Part shown: positions 8,167 to 17,015 of the stretch, piece by piece | Numbering within the stretch: the stretch's first letter is position 1 | Layout of the letters: each line of letters begins with the position of its first letter | From: Spirochaetaceae bacterium | GTDB lineage: Bacteria > Spirochaetota > Spirochaetia > Treponematales > Treponemataceae | DNA length: 55,315 nt | Assembly (NCBI GenBank): GCA_017936665.1 | Contig: JAGBFB010000019.1 | Span: 1-55,315, forward strand | Direction: 5' to 3' | Made by a program: the position numbers and the translations under genes | The notes under the pieces: model-generated | What the model was told of the DNA's origin: nothing | Seen by the model: the letters and a program-made list of their open reading frames with translations, nothing else | Databases searched by the model: none

Positions 8167-10458
8167 ATGGATGCTTTTGAATATCTATCAGTTTTAAATA
8201 AAGAACAAAAAGAAGCTGTAGTTCATTCAGGTTCTCCTTTGTTAATTTTAGCAGGAGCAGGTTCTGGTAAAACTCGTGTAATAACTACAAAAATTGCATA
8301 TATGATTTCGGAATTGGGAATAAATCCTTATTCAATTTTGGCAGTTACATTTACAAAAAAAGCTGCTAACGAAATGCAAGAGAGAGCAATTTTTTTAGAA
8401 CCTCAAGCAGCAAAATCTCAAATTCGTACCTTTCACTCTTTTGGTTCTTGGTTTTTACGACGTTACGCAGAAGAAGCTGGAATTGATAAAAATTTTACAG
8501 TTTACGATGATGATGATATGGTTTCGCTTTTATTGAAAGCAGTTCCAAATATAAATCGTCAGCAAGCAAATGGAATTGCAAGTAAAATTTCTAGAGCAAA
8601 AGATTATTGTCTTTTACCAGAAGATTCTGACAAATTTTCACAATATGATATTGATTCAAGTGCTGAATTTATCGAAATGTACCAAGCTTATCAAAAGCGA
8701 CTTCGTCAAACAGGAAATGTGGATTTTGGAGATTTAATTTTACTTCCTGTGCTTTTACTTCGAAATGATGAAAAAATCCGTTCTGACATTCATTCAAGAT
8801 TTAAAGTTGTAATGGTTGACGAATATCAAGATTCCAATGTTGCTCAGTTTGCTTTGCTTGAACAACTTGCAGGAAAAGACACATATATTTGCGTTGTTGG
8901 TGATGATGACCAATCAATTTATAAATTTCGTGGTGCCGAAGTAGAAAATATATTAACTTTTCAAGATCATTTTGAAGGAACTCAAGTAATTAAACTTGAA
9001 ACAAATTATCGTTCAATTCCGCCTGTGTTAAGTTCTGCAAATTCTGTTATTGCAAATAATAAAAATCGACTTGGAAAAACTCTTGTTGCTCACAGAGATG
9101 GCGAAAAAAAGCCAGTTGTAGCTTTTCTTTCAAATCAAGATGATGAAGTTGAATATGTTTGTGAATTAATAAGAAAATCTCATAAAGATGGTGTTCCTTA
9201 TTCAGATTGGGCTGTTTTATACAGAATGAATGCTCAGTCTTTAGGTTTTGAAACAGAATTTTTGCACAGAAAAATTCCTTACAGTGTTGTAGGTTCTCTA
9301 AAATTTTATCAAAGGGAAGAAATAAAAGATGCTTTATCTTTTTTAGCTTTTCTTTCTAATCCAAAGGATGAAGTTGCATTTTCTCGCATTGTAAATAAAC
9401 CTGCCCGAGGAATTGGAAAAACTAGCCAAGAAAAAGTTTTTGAAACATTTAAATTAAATTCTGGCTCAACTTTAATTGAAAATTATTCTTTAATTGATGC
9501 CAGCCTTGATGCTTTATCAAATCTTCCTAAAAAAGCAAAAGAAGGATTAAGTGATTTTGTTAAAATTGTGCAAGATTTACTTAAAATGTTAAAAGAAAAT
9601 TCTACTGAAAAAGAAGAATCTTCTTTAACAAGCCAACTTGCAGAATCTTCACTTGTTCAAAAAGAAAATGAATCTGAAATTGAAGTGCAAAATGTTTTAG
9701 AAAGTTTTAATAGCAAAAAAAAATTATCAGAGTTTATTGAAAAAATGATAAAAGATTCTGGTTTTCAAGAATATTATGAAAATCAAGATGAAATTGCTCA
9801 TACTCAAAAAGCAAATAACTTGCAAGAATTGATAAATAGTGCTTCCTTGTATAATTTGTCGGTGCAAGGTTTAACTGATTTTTTAGACCACATTGAACTT
9901 GATAGAACTTTAGAGCTAGCAGACGAAGAACAAGAAAATCCAGATAGAGTAACTTTGATTACTTTGCATAACACAAAAGGTTTGGAATTTCCTCGAGTTG
10001 TAATTACAGGAATGGAACATGGTCTTTTTCCTCGAGTTGATAAAGTTGACGAAGAACTTGAAGAAGAAAGGCGTCTTTTTTATGTAGGAATTACTCGAGC
10101 CAGAGATGAACTTTATCTTACTTCTTGTGGATTTAGGCGAATGTATGGAAAAACTGAAATTGCACAACCTAGTCCATTTTTGCTAGAACTTGATAAATCT
10201 AATATTGAATTTAAAGGAAAAGTTCCTCTTGCTTTTAAAAGTGATAAATCTCCAGTTGGAAAATCTTTTAATCAAAATACTTTGGAAGGTCGCTGGAAAC
10301 GAGGCGTAAAAGTTTACCATGATGATTATGGTTACGGATATATCATGAATGGCGATGATTCTGGTGACGAATATTTAATTACAGTTCAGTTTGAAACCGG
10401 AGCTGTAAAAAGATTTATGCCAAAATATCAATCAAACAGATTGACTATAATCAATTAA
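8167..10458 (+). CDS. pcrA: UvrD/PcrA-type superfamily 1A DNA helicase
   Basis: 763 residues, a usual PcrA length. Motifs in order: Walker A GAGSGKT (residues 30-36), FTKKAANEM (Ia), VDEYQDSN (II, about 217), GDDDQSIYKFRGA (III), NYRS (IV), LITLHNTKGLEFP (V) and YVGITRARD (VI). A C-terminal Tudor-like segment (VKVYHDDYGYGYI) is also present. The enzyme unwinds DNA 3'-5' in repair and in removing blocked replication or transcription complexes. The start ATG lies two bases after the rimO stop, so the genes are probably co-transcribed. Rep or UvrD naming is possible; PcrA is the closest architecture. Confidence 0.9.
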   Translation: MDAFEYLSVLNKEQKEAVVHSGSPLLILAGAGSGKTRVITTKIAYMISELGINPYSILAVTFTKKAANEMQERAIFLEPQAAKSQIRTFHSFGSWFLRRYAEEAGIDKNFTVYDDDDMVSLLLKAVPNINRQQANGIASKISRAKDYCLLPEDSDKFSQYDIDSSAEFIEMYQAYQKRLRQTGNVDFGDLILLPVLLLRNDEKIRSDIHSRFKVVMVDEYQDSNVAQFALLEQLAGKDTYICVVGDDDQSIYKFRGAEVENILTFQDHFEGTQVIKLETNYRSIPPVLSSANSVIANNKNRLGKTLVAHRDGEKKPVVAFLSNQDDEVEYVCELIRKSHKDGVPYSDWAVLYRMNAQSLGFETEFLHRKIPYSVVGSLKFYQREEIKDALSFLAFLSNPKDEVAFSRIVNKPARGIGKTSQEKVFETFKLNSGSTLIENYSLIDASLDALSNLPKKAKEGLSDFVKIVQDLLKMLKENSTEKEESSLTSQLAESSLVQKENESEIEVQNVLESFNSKKKLSEFIEKMIKDSGFQEYYENQDEIAHTQKANNLQELINSASLYNLSVQGLTDFLDHIELDRTLELADEEQENPDRVTLITLHNTKGLEFPRVVITGMEHGLFPRVDKVDEELEEERRLFYVGITRARDELYLTSCGFRRMYGKTEIAQPSPFLLELDKSNIEFKGKVPLAFKSDKSPVGKSFNQNTLEGRWKRGVKVYHDDYGYGYIMNGDDSGDEYLITVQFETGAVKRFMPKYQSNRLTIIN

Positions 10459-10475
10459 CAAGATTTTCAAAATTA

Positions 10476-10504
10476 TTGAATAATTACTAAAAATACGATA
10501 ATAT
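10476..10504 (+). promoter_or_regulatory. promoter of gatCAB, predicted leaderless start
   Basis: TTGAAT (10476-10481), 17-bp spacer, TAATAT (10499-10504). Seven bases then separate the -10 from the gatC ATG at 10512, and there is no Shine-Dalgarno, so the predicted transcript starts at or within a base or two of the start codon. Confidence 0.6.
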
Positions 10505-10511
10505 GTAATTC

Positions 10512-10823
10512 ATGAGTACTCACGAAAAAAAAATTGATGAACAAACTTTAGATGCATTATTGTATCTTTCTCGTCTTTCTCCAGAATCTACAAATCTGGA
10601 AGTTTTACGTTCTCAAGTTGATCAAATTGTTGGTTATTTTGATTTGTTATCAGAATATGATGATAGCCAAAATCCTTATGATGCATATCCTGCAACTCAG
10701 GCTGAAAATTTAAGAGAAGATGAAGTTGTAAGTGGATTGGCAATTTCAGATGTAAAAAAAGTTTCAGAAGAATTTATGGACGGATATTTTAGAGTTCCAA
10801 AAGTTCTTGGAGAAGGAGCATAA
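10512..10823 (+). CDS. gatC: Asp-tRNA(Asn)/Glu-tRNA(Gln) amidotransferase subunit C
   Basis: 103 residues with the GatC pattern: an N-terminal helix TLDALLYLSRLS, then QVDQIVGYFDLLSEYD and LREDEVVSGL, ending in FRVPKVLGEGA. GatC belts the GatA-GatB complex that amidates misacylated Glu-tRNA(Gln) (and possibly Asp-tRNA(Asn)). First gene of gatC-gatA-gatB. No ribosome-binding site precedes its ATG, unlike gatA next door, which fits the leaderless promoter described above. Confidence 0.9.
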   Translation: MSTHEKKIDEQTLDALLYLSRLSPESTNLEVLRSQVDQIVGYFDLLSEYDDSQNPYDAYPATQAENLREDEVVSGLAISDVKKVSEEFMDGYFRVPKVLGEGA

Positions 10824-10824
10824 A

Positions 10825-12387
10825 ATGATAAATGAATTATCTATCCAAGAAGTTTTAGAAGGTTTTTCTTCTGGGAAATTTACTTGTAAAGAATTAGTAA
10901 AACAAACTATTGATACATACGAATCAGATAAAAATTCTGAAATCCCTTTGAATGCTTTTTTAGAGATGTATGATGATTCTCTTTCTCTTGCAGAAAAAGC
11001 AGACGAACTTTACCAAAAAGCTCGTAGTGAAGGGGAAGAATCATTAAAAAAATTATTACAAGAAAAACCTCTTTTGGGGGTTCCTTTTGCTGTAAAAGAT
11101 AATATTTCTGTAAAAGGAAAAAAACTTACTTGTTCAAGTAATATTTTAAAAGGTTATGTTGCACCGTATAACGCAACTGTAACACAACGCTTACTTGACG
11201 CAGGTGCTATTCCTCTTGGTCGTTGTAACATGGACGAATTTGCAATGGGTTCTTCTACAGAATATTCTGTTTACGGAGCAACAAGAAATCCTATTGATAG
11301 AGAATATGTTTCTGGCGGTTCTTCTGGTGGCTCAACTGCTGCCGTTGCTGCAAATCAAGCTATTTTTGGTTTAGGTACAGAAACAGGAGGTTCAGTTCGT
11401 TTGCCTGCTTCCTATTGTGGAGTTTACGGATTAAAACCAACTTATGGAGTTCTTAGCCGTTGGGGAGTTGTTGCTTACGGAAGTTCTCTTGACCAAGTAG
11501 GTTTGATTGCTCATACACCAAAAGATATTGCACTTCCTTTATCAGTTTTGTCTGGTGTAGATTTTTATGATGATACTTCTTGTGATTTACCAAATTCAAA
11601 TGAATTACAAAATCTAAAATCATTATCTGATGAAGAATTTAAGAAATTAAAAATTGCTGTTCCTCGTCAATTTGAACAAGCAAAAGGTCTTGATAAAGAT
11701 GTTGCAAAAGTTTTTGAAGATACAAAAAATTGGTTTATTTCAAAAGGGGCAACTATCCAAGTTGTAGATTTACCAATTTTAGACGCTTCTATCGCAAGTT
11801 ATTATATTATTGCTTTATCAGAAGCTGCTTCAAACTTAAGCCGTTTTGATGGAATTCGTTACGGAAATCGTCAGGATCCAGGTCAAGGTTACGATGAATT
11901 TTACACAAAAACTCGTAGCGAAGGATTTGGACCAGAAGTAAAACGCCGTATTGTAATTGGAAATTATGTACTTTCTGAACAGATGTCTGGAAAGTGTTAT
12001 AAGACAGGGATGAGTGTTAGAGCAAGAATTCAAAAAGAAATTGCAAAACTCTTTGAAAGTTTTGATTTGATTTTATCTCCAACATGTCCAACTCCTGCAT
12101 TTAAACTTGGGCAAAAAGTTGATGATCCAATGGAAATGTATTTGTCAGACCTTTTTACAACTTTTGTAAATCTTTCTAGAGTTCCTTCAATTTCTGTTCC
12201 AGCTGGATATACAAATCCAAGTGATAATTCAACAAAACTTCCAATTGGAATTCAGTTTGTAGGAAAGATGTTTTCAGAATCTCTTATCATGAAGATTGCA
12301 CAAAGTTGGGAAGAATCTCATCCTTTGTGTGGTTATCCAATACGGGATGGCAAAAATGCTTTTTCTGGAAATGAGAGTGGGAGATAA
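10825..12387 (+). CDS. gatA: Glu-tRNA(Gln) amidotransferase subunit A
   Basis: 520 residues. The start at 10825 follows AAGGAG inside the end of gatC; a longer frame from 10807 overlaps the ribosome site and is rejected. The amidase signature is complete: the catalytic Lys in FAVKDNIS, the serine-rich SGGSSGGS loop, and TETGGSVRLP with the nucleophilic Ser. GatA hydrolyses glutamine and channels ammonia to GatB. The stop is 3 nt before gatB. Confidence 0.93.
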   Translation: MINELSIQEVLEGFSSGKFTCKELVKQTIDTYESDKNSEIPLNAFLEMYDDSLSLAEKADELYQKARSEGEESLKKLLQEKPLLGVPFAVKDNISVKGKKLTCSSNILKGYVAPYNATVTQRLLDAGAIPLGRCNMDEFAMGSSTEYSVYGATRNPIDREYVSGGSSGGSTAAVAANQAIFGLGTETGGSVRLPASYCGVYGLKPTYGVLSRWGVVAYGSSLDQVGLIAHTPKDIALPLSVLSGVDFYDDTSCDLPNSNELQNLKSLSDEEFKKLKIAVPRQFEQAKGLDKDVAKVFEDTKNWFISKGATIQVVDLPILDASIASYYIIALSEAASNLSRFDGIRYGNRQDPGQGYDEFYTKTRSEGFGPEVKRRIVIGNYVLSEQMSGKCYKTGMSVRARIQKEIAKLFESFDLILSPTCPTPAFKLGQKVDDPMEMYLSDLFTTFVNLSRVPSISVPAGYTNPSDNSTKLPIGIQFVGKMFSESLIMKIAQSWEESHPLCGYPIRDGKNAFSGNESGR

Positions 12388-12390
12388 CAA

Positions 12391-13926
12391 ATGAGTATAG
12401 ATAAATATAAAATTGTAATAGGTTGCGAAATTCACTGTCAGCTTACAACAAAAACAAAGGCTTTCTGTGCTTGCGAAAATCGATATGGAGGAATGCCAGA
12501 TTCTCGTGTTTGTCCAGTTTGTTTAGGACTTCCTGGGGCAATGCCAAGAATCAGTAAAGGATATGTTGAAAAAGGTGCAATTGCAGGTTTGGCTTTAAAC
12601 TGTAAAATTGCTAACTTTACTAAATTTGATAGAAAACACTATTTTTACCCAGACTTAACCAAAGGGTATCAGATTACACAATATGATATTCCTCTTTGTT
12701 CTGATGGATTTATCGATTTGCCTTATACTCATTTACCAGAAACACAGCGTCCTGGTGGAAAAGATTTTATCGGAACAGATTTTACAGGAAAATCTAATGA
12801 TATCGATGGAAAATATAAACGCATTAGAATAGAAAGAATTCACCTTGAAGAAGACGTAGGTAAAAGTTTGCACTTAGAAGGTGCACATAGTTATATCGAT
12901 TACAACCGTTCAGGAACTCCACTTATCGAAATTGTAACTAAACCAGATATGACTTCTCCTGACGAAGCTGCTCTTTTTATGCAAACTGCACAAGAAATTT
13001 TACGATATGTTCAAGTTACAAACGGAAATCTTGAAGAAGGAAATATGAGGTGTGATGCAAATATCAACCTTACAATTTGGGAAGATGGCAAAGAATATCA
13101 CACTCCAATTTCTGAAATTAAGAACTTAAACTCATTTAGAGCAATTAAAGATGCTTGTAGTTACGAAGTTCAGCGTCAACTTGAAGAATTTAAAACAGAC
13201 AGAAAAGAATTTAATCCTGGTTTCAAAAACACAATGGGTTGGGACGAAGTTAATGGAAAAACAGTTGTTCAGCGTACAAAAAATTCTTTTATTGATTATC
13301 GTTTTGTTGTTGAACCTGATATTAAACCATTTTCAGTTTCTGAAGAATTTATTGAAAATGCTAGAAAACAAGTTGGTGAACTTCCAGAAGCAAAACGCAC
13401 AAGATTTAAAAAGGATTTTGGTCTTTCAGATTTTGATGTTGAGACCTTAACTTCTTCAAGAGATTTATCTTTGTGGTTTGAAGAAGCTGCAAGTCAATCA
13501 AAGGATGTAAAGAAAGTTGCAAACTGGATTTTAGCTGAAGTTTTGGCAATTCTTAACGAAAAAAATATTCCAATAACAGAATTTCATCTTACTCCAAAAC
13601 ATATTGCTCAACTTGCTGATTCTGTTGCGGAAGATAAAATTACAAGTAAACAAGCAAAAGATGTTTTTGCAACAATGCTTGAAACATCAAAATATCCAGA
13701 GCAGATTATTTCAGAACTTGGTTTAACTCAAGTTACTGATAATGATGCAATTTTGAATTTTGTAAAAGAAGTTGTTCAAGAAAATCCAAAAGCAGTTGAG
13801 GATTTTAAGAACGGTAAAACAAATGTAGTTGGCTGGCTTATGGGGCAAGTCATGAAAAAATCTGGTGGTAAAGCAAACCCTAAAACTGCCACCGAACTTT
13901 TGAAACAGATTCTTTCAGAGGTATAA
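12391..13926 (+). CDS. gatB: Glu-tRNA(Gln) amidotransferase subunit B
   Basis: 511 residues. The cradle domain begins with VIGCEIHCQLTTKTKAFC and carries CPVCLGLPGAMP, DRKHYFYPDLTKGYQI and YIDYNRSGTPLIEIVT, all hallmarks of GatB. The C-terminal helical tail (AIEDF/GKTNVVGWLMGQVMKKS) binds the tRNA. GatB phosphorylates and amidates the misacylated tRNA. A cysteine set (CACENRYGGMPDSRVCPVC) suggests the zinc-binding form. Confidence 0.95.
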   Translation: MSIDKYKIVIGCEIHCQLTTKTKAFCACENRYGGMPDSRVCPVCLGLPGAMPRISKGYVEKGAIAGLALNCKIANFTKFDRKHYFYPDLTKGYQITQYDIPLCSDGFIDLPYTHLPETQRPGGKDFIGTDFTGKSNDIDGKYKRIRIERIHLEEDVGKSLHLEGAHSYIDYNRSGTPLIEIVTKPDMTSPDEAALFMQTAQEILRYVQVTNGNLEEGNMRCDANINLTIWEDGKEYHTPISEIKNLNSFRAIKDACSYEVQRQLEEFKTDRKEFNPGFKNTMGWDEVNGKTVVQRTKNSFIDYRFVVEPDIKPFSVSEEFIENARKQVGELPEAKRTRFKKDFGLSDFDVETLTSSRDLSLWFEEAASQSKDVKKVANWILAEVLAILNEKNIPITEFHLTPKHIAQLADSVAEDKITSKQAKDVFATMLETSKYPEQIISELGLTQVTDNDAILNFVKEVVQENPKAVEDFKNGKTNVVGWLMGQVMKKSGGKANPKTATELLKQILSEV

Positions 13927-13932
13927 AAGAAA

Positions 13933-14838
13933 ATGTTCGATAAAAACTGGTTCGCAGATGAAATAACCACACGATATGGTTATGTAAAAAGAGCCAGAGG
14001 TTATTTTTTGTACACAGAAAAGCAAGTGCGCCTAACCGATATGTTCCAGGAAGCTGGAAGAGCAATTCTCGGTTGGGGTGGTGGAAAGGCTCGGTTGGAG
14101 TTTAAAAATGCTCTTGAACGAGGCGTTACTGGAAGTTTTAGAACAAAGTATAGTCATCAGTTGGTGAAAGCCATAAATCAGTTTTTGCCAGACTATCCAA
14201 ATGTTCGTTGGTATAATAGTAAAGATTCTTTATACCGAGCCATATCTTCCTATTTTCAAAAGGAATTTGTAGAACCTTTTGTTGAATCACCTGTTTTAGC
14301 AAATTTTGCAGATTTACATGCTGCTTGTTGGATGCGTGTAAATAAAATTTCAAGATGGCGTCCTTGGTTGGAAGATGCTTGGTATTCATCCTTTGTAAAT
14401 ATGCCTGTTGCTTTACAAGAATCGGTTTCCATTCCTCAAACAGCAGTTGTTGTTTCGCCTCCATTCCCTTGGTCTGTAACTTCATTTATTGTTGCTTACA
14501 GTGATGAAAATGAAGAAAGAATCGTTCCTTCTGATTTTGCTCCTCCTCCATTGTTAGCAGCACTAACTCGTTCATTTTATGATTTGTACGCAGAGTTACC
14601 AGTTCGCAGTGAAAAGGATTGGAGACTTTATGATGATATTCTTTTACGATATTTTGATAGACGAGGACCATATTTAATTCCGAAAGTTCCAAAAGAAAAA
14701 TACGAAGAATTTTTCTTACATTGCTTGGATCAGCATCTTGTTATTTCTCCAACTTATGTATTTCCTTCAATTGTACCTTACGGCGTTGATGTTGGAGTTT
14801 TTAACTTATTAAAGAAAAATCCTTTTGTTTGGGAATAG
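13933..14838 (+). CDS. conserved protein of unknown function, N-terminus like class-III aminotransferases
   Basis: 301 residues, no signal peptide or membrane helix. I do not recognise the family as a whole. Residues 14-60 (RARGYFLYTEKQVRLTDMF, AILGWGG, NALERGVTGSF) echo the start of class-III aminotransferases such as glutamate-1-semialdehyde aminomutase. The rest has none of the expected PLP motifs, in particular no recognisable Schiff-base lysine context, and is rich in Trp, Pro and Arg. It follows gatB by 6 nt and precedes the small membrane gene with an overlap, so it belongs to the gat-fliG1 run. It could be a truncated and repurposed aminotransferase fold or an unrelated spirochaete family. 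Confidence 0.6.
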   Translation: MFDKNWFADEITTRYGYVKRARGYFLYTEKQVRLTDMFQEAGRAILGWGGGKARLEFKNALERGVTGSFRTKYSHQLVKAINQFLPDYPNVRWYNSKDSLYRAISSYFQKEFVEPFVESPVLANFADLHAACWMRVNKISRWRPWLEDAWYSSFVNMPVALQESVSIPQTAVVVSPPFPWSVTSFIVAYSDENEERIVPSDFAPPPLLAALTRSFYDLYAELPVRSEKDWRLYDDILLRYFDRRGPYLIPKVPKEKYEEFFLHCLDQHLVISPTYVFPSIVPYGVDVGVFNLLKKNPFVWE

Positions 14839-14857
14839 AGAGTTTAGGAGATGTGTT

Positions 14858-15163
14858 TTGACAGTTGACTCACAGTTAATTTTGCAAATAATTAAATTAG
14901 TTCTTGGTGGTTTTTCTACTCTTTTTGCTATATTGCTGTGGTCAAAAACCAGAGAATTTTCTATTTTATTTCTTGTAATTTCAACAATGGGAATGTATGC
15001 TCTTGTGGTTTATGAAACTCTTGTGCATTTAGGAATTATTATAAATCAAAAAATTTTAATATTTGGAATTCCTTTGATGCAACTTTTTTTTACCATTGTT
15101 CCTTCTGTATTTTTTTTAATTTCTTTGATATTGATTTTCATAAAAATAAATAAACAAATTTAA
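14858..15163 (+). CDS. small membrane protein, three predicted helices
   Basis: 101 residues. I prefer the TTG at 14858, seven bases after AGGAG; a TTG at 14825 would lie inside the previous gene without a ribosome site. Three hydrophobic helices are visible (IIKLVLGGFSTLFAILLW, ILFLVISTMGMYALVVYETL, PLMQLFFTIVPSVFFLISLI) and the tail is lysine-rich. No family recognised. It sits directly before fliG1 (10 nt), so a role near the flagellar motor is possible but only positional. Confidence 0.6.
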   Translation: MTVDSQLILQIIKLVLGGFSTLFAILLWSKTREFSILFLVISTMGMYALVVYETLVHLGIIINQKILIFGIPLMQLFFTIVPSVFFLISLILIFIKINKQI

Positions 15164-15173
15164 GGTTTTAACT

Positions 15174-16319
15174 ATGAAAGAAAATGATAATAGATTAAAT
15201 GCATATATGAAGTCAGCAGGATTATTAAAAGTTACAGAAGATTCTCTAAACGAAAACAGTTCTGATTCTCAAAGTTATATAAAACTTCCATCGAATATTC
15301 GATTAGAAAAAAATGAAAATGTAAATTCTGAAAAAGATTCTATCTATCGTCGTGTTGCAAAATTTTTGCTTTTAATTGGAATTGATGAAGCTGCAAAAAT
15401 AATTCCACATTTAACTCCTGAGCAAACTGAAAAAATCATTCCAGAAATTGCTTCTATTCGAAGTGTTGATCCAGATGAAGCAAATGTGATTTTGGCTGAA
15501 TTTGAAAACCTTGTGCAACGCTCTCGTGAAGATGGAGGAGTTTCTACTGCAAAAACTATTTTGGTAAAAGCCTTTGGCGAAGAGCGAGCAAATGAGATGC
15601 TTCAAAAAACAGTTCCTTTTCCCAATGGAAAGCCTTTTGATTACATGCAAGAAATGGAAGGTGAGAGAGTTTTCTTTTTATTAAAAGAAGAAAGTTCTGC
15701 TGTTCAAGCCTTGGTTTTATCCCACTTAAAACCAAAAGTTGCTGCCGATGTTATTAATCAAATGGAACTTTCTGCAAAAACTGAAGTAGTTCGTCGTTTA
15801 GCTACATTAAAAAAAATTGATCCAGAAGTTTTGCGTCGTGTAGACCAAGCTATGAGCGAAAAAGTAAAAAATTCAAATACATCTAAGTCAGATTCAATTG
15901 ATGGGCGTGGTGCATTGGCGGATATTCTTAAAAAAATGTCCCCAGAAAGCGAAAAAAATATTCTTTCAATGCTATCTGATACAGATCCAGATTTAGGTGT
16001 GGATTTACGCCAAAGATTATTCACAGTTGACGATGTTATTAACTGTGACGATAGAGTTATACAAGAAAAACTTCATCAAATGTCCGAAATTGAAATTGCA
16101 TATCTTATTGCAGGAAAATCCCAAGATTTTAGAGATAAAATTTTTAAGAATATATCTAAGGGTCGTGGTGATATAGTTCTTGAAGAAGAAAATTTGCATA
16201 AACCAATGCTCAAAAAAGATTGCGATGCTATTACAACTGAATTTTTTAGTTTTTTACGTAGAAAATGGGAAAAAGGCGAGTTGAGAATTATTGGCAGAGA
16301 TGATGAACAGTATGTGTAA
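15174..16319 (+). CDS. fliG1: FliG1-type flagellar motor switch protein
   Basis: 381 residues with the three-part FliG layout: an N-terminal domain beginning YRRVAKFLLLIGIDEAAKIIPHL (usual KAAILLLSLG.. position), a middle armadillo domain (EGERVFFLLKEESSAVQALVLSHLKP) and a C-terminal domain ending LRRKWEKGELRIIGRDDE. The usual EHPQ motif of the middle domain reads ESSA here, so this is the divergent FliG1 paralogue found in spirochaetes rather than the canonical rotor FliG2. A charged, disordered stretch of about 60 residues precedes the first domain. In Borrelia, FliG1 is needed for proper motor function at one pole; the same role here is inference. It is the last gene before the gene-free region. 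Confidence 0.85.
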   Translation: MKENDNRLNAYMKSAGLLKVTEDSLNENSSDSQSYIKLPSNIRLEKNENVNSEKDSIYRRVAKFLLLIGIDEAAKIIPHLTPEQTEKIIPEIASIRSVDPDEANVILAEFENLVQRSREDGGVSTAKTILVKAFGEERANEMLQKTVPFPNGKPFDYMQEMEGERVFFLLKEESSAVQALVLSHLKPKVAADVINQMELSAKTEVVRRLATLKKIDPEVLRRVDQAMSEKVKNSNTSKSDSIDGRGALADILKKMSPESEKNILSMLSDTDPDLGVDLRQRLFTVDDVINCDDRVIQEKLHQMSEIEIAYLIAGKSQDFRDKIFKNISKGRGDIVLEEENLHKPMLKKDCDAITTEFFSFLRRKWEKGELRIIGRDDEQYV

Positions 16320-16323
16320 AACA

Positions 16324-16480
16324 AATCTTGCAAATAGATAATTTTTACCAGAAAAAAAACTGGCTTTCGCCGAAAAATCCCCAAACTCGCTAGTGCTGCG
16401 CTACGCTTGCAAGGCTTCGTTTGGTTCTTTTTCGTTTACGCCAGTTTTTTTTTCTGTACTGATTGATTATTTGCAAGATT
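16324..16480. repeat. 157-bp palindromic intergenic element
   Basis: The ends are inverted repeats: AATCTTGCAAATA (16324-16336) against TATTTGCAAGATT (16468-16480), then CAGAAAAAAAACTGGC against GCCAGTTTTTTTTTCTG further in, and weaker pairing continues inward. The centre (GCGCTACGCTTGCAAGGCTT) reappears in inverted orientation at 16787-16840. It could act as the fliG1 terminator (16320 is one base after the stop), or be a MITE/REP-like element, or both. Confidence 0.65.
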
Positions 16481-16599
16481 CTTATATTACGGGAGGGAAA
16501 GGGACATAGTTTTGGGGAAAGTAAATACCATAAAATGCCTATCTCATTTCGACCTTATCTCATACAGCCCTGTCTTTTTTTAACTGTAAATGCAAAATT

Positions 16600-16893
16600 C
16601 GTGAAAAATGGTACGAAAATGTGAACCAGCAAAGTCGGTGAAAAAATGCGTAAGCCACGCAATGCCTTTGACAATTTCGCTTTTACCTAATCTCCGCCCA
16701 TTCTATGCCACTTGCCCAAAACAAAGCAAGAAACAATGCGTAAATGCAAAATTGTAGCCAACGCGTAGACGGAAAATGACACAGTGAAGTCTTGCAAGCG
16801 TAAGCGCAGCACTAACGAACTGGGGTATTTTTCGTCGAAAGCGTTGGCTGAAAATTCTTCATTTACAAAATTTCATCTTGCTTTATTTTCTGT
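16600..16893. repeat. intergenic repeat copy B
   Basis: Gene-free. It shares ordered blocks with copy A at 4519-4824 (see that entry) and a core of about 50 bp (16787-16840) that is the inverted counterpart of 16369-16420. It ends seven bases before the -35 of the rplU promoter. The rest of 16481-16600 shows nothing I can name. Confidence 0.6.
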
Positions 16894-16899
16894 ACTGTC

Positions 16900-16929
16900 T
16901 TGACTTTTTTATCATAAAAAGGATATAAT
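16900..16929 (+). promoter_or_regulatory. promoter of rplU-prp-rpmA
   Basis: TTGACT (16900-16905), 18-bp spacer, perfect TATAAT (16924-16929). The predicted leader is about 80 nt and ends in AGAGGTG before the rplU ATG. Confidence 0.7.
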
Positions 16930-16955
16930 TCCTTACTACTATTATGTAAAGATGG

Positions 16956-16986
16956 CTTTTGGTTCTATCCCCGTTTTGACCAAAAG
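16956..16986 (+). promoter_or_regulatory. leader hairpin before rplU
   Basis: CTTTTGGT (16956-16963) pairs perfectly with ACCAAAAG (16979-16986), loop 15 nt, in the untranslated leader. Structured leaders autoregulating L21 operons are known in other bacteria (L21 leader), but I cannot match this one to that model; the regulatory role is inferred. Confidence 0.4.
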
Positions 16987-17015
16987 TTGTGTAAAAAAAT
17001 TATTAGAGGTGTAAA

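Noticed and set aside
14138-14692. Minus-strand frames opposite the 13933 gene
   Set aside because: No ribosome sites, out of keeping with the co-directional operon; plus-strand frame has the natural gene spacing.
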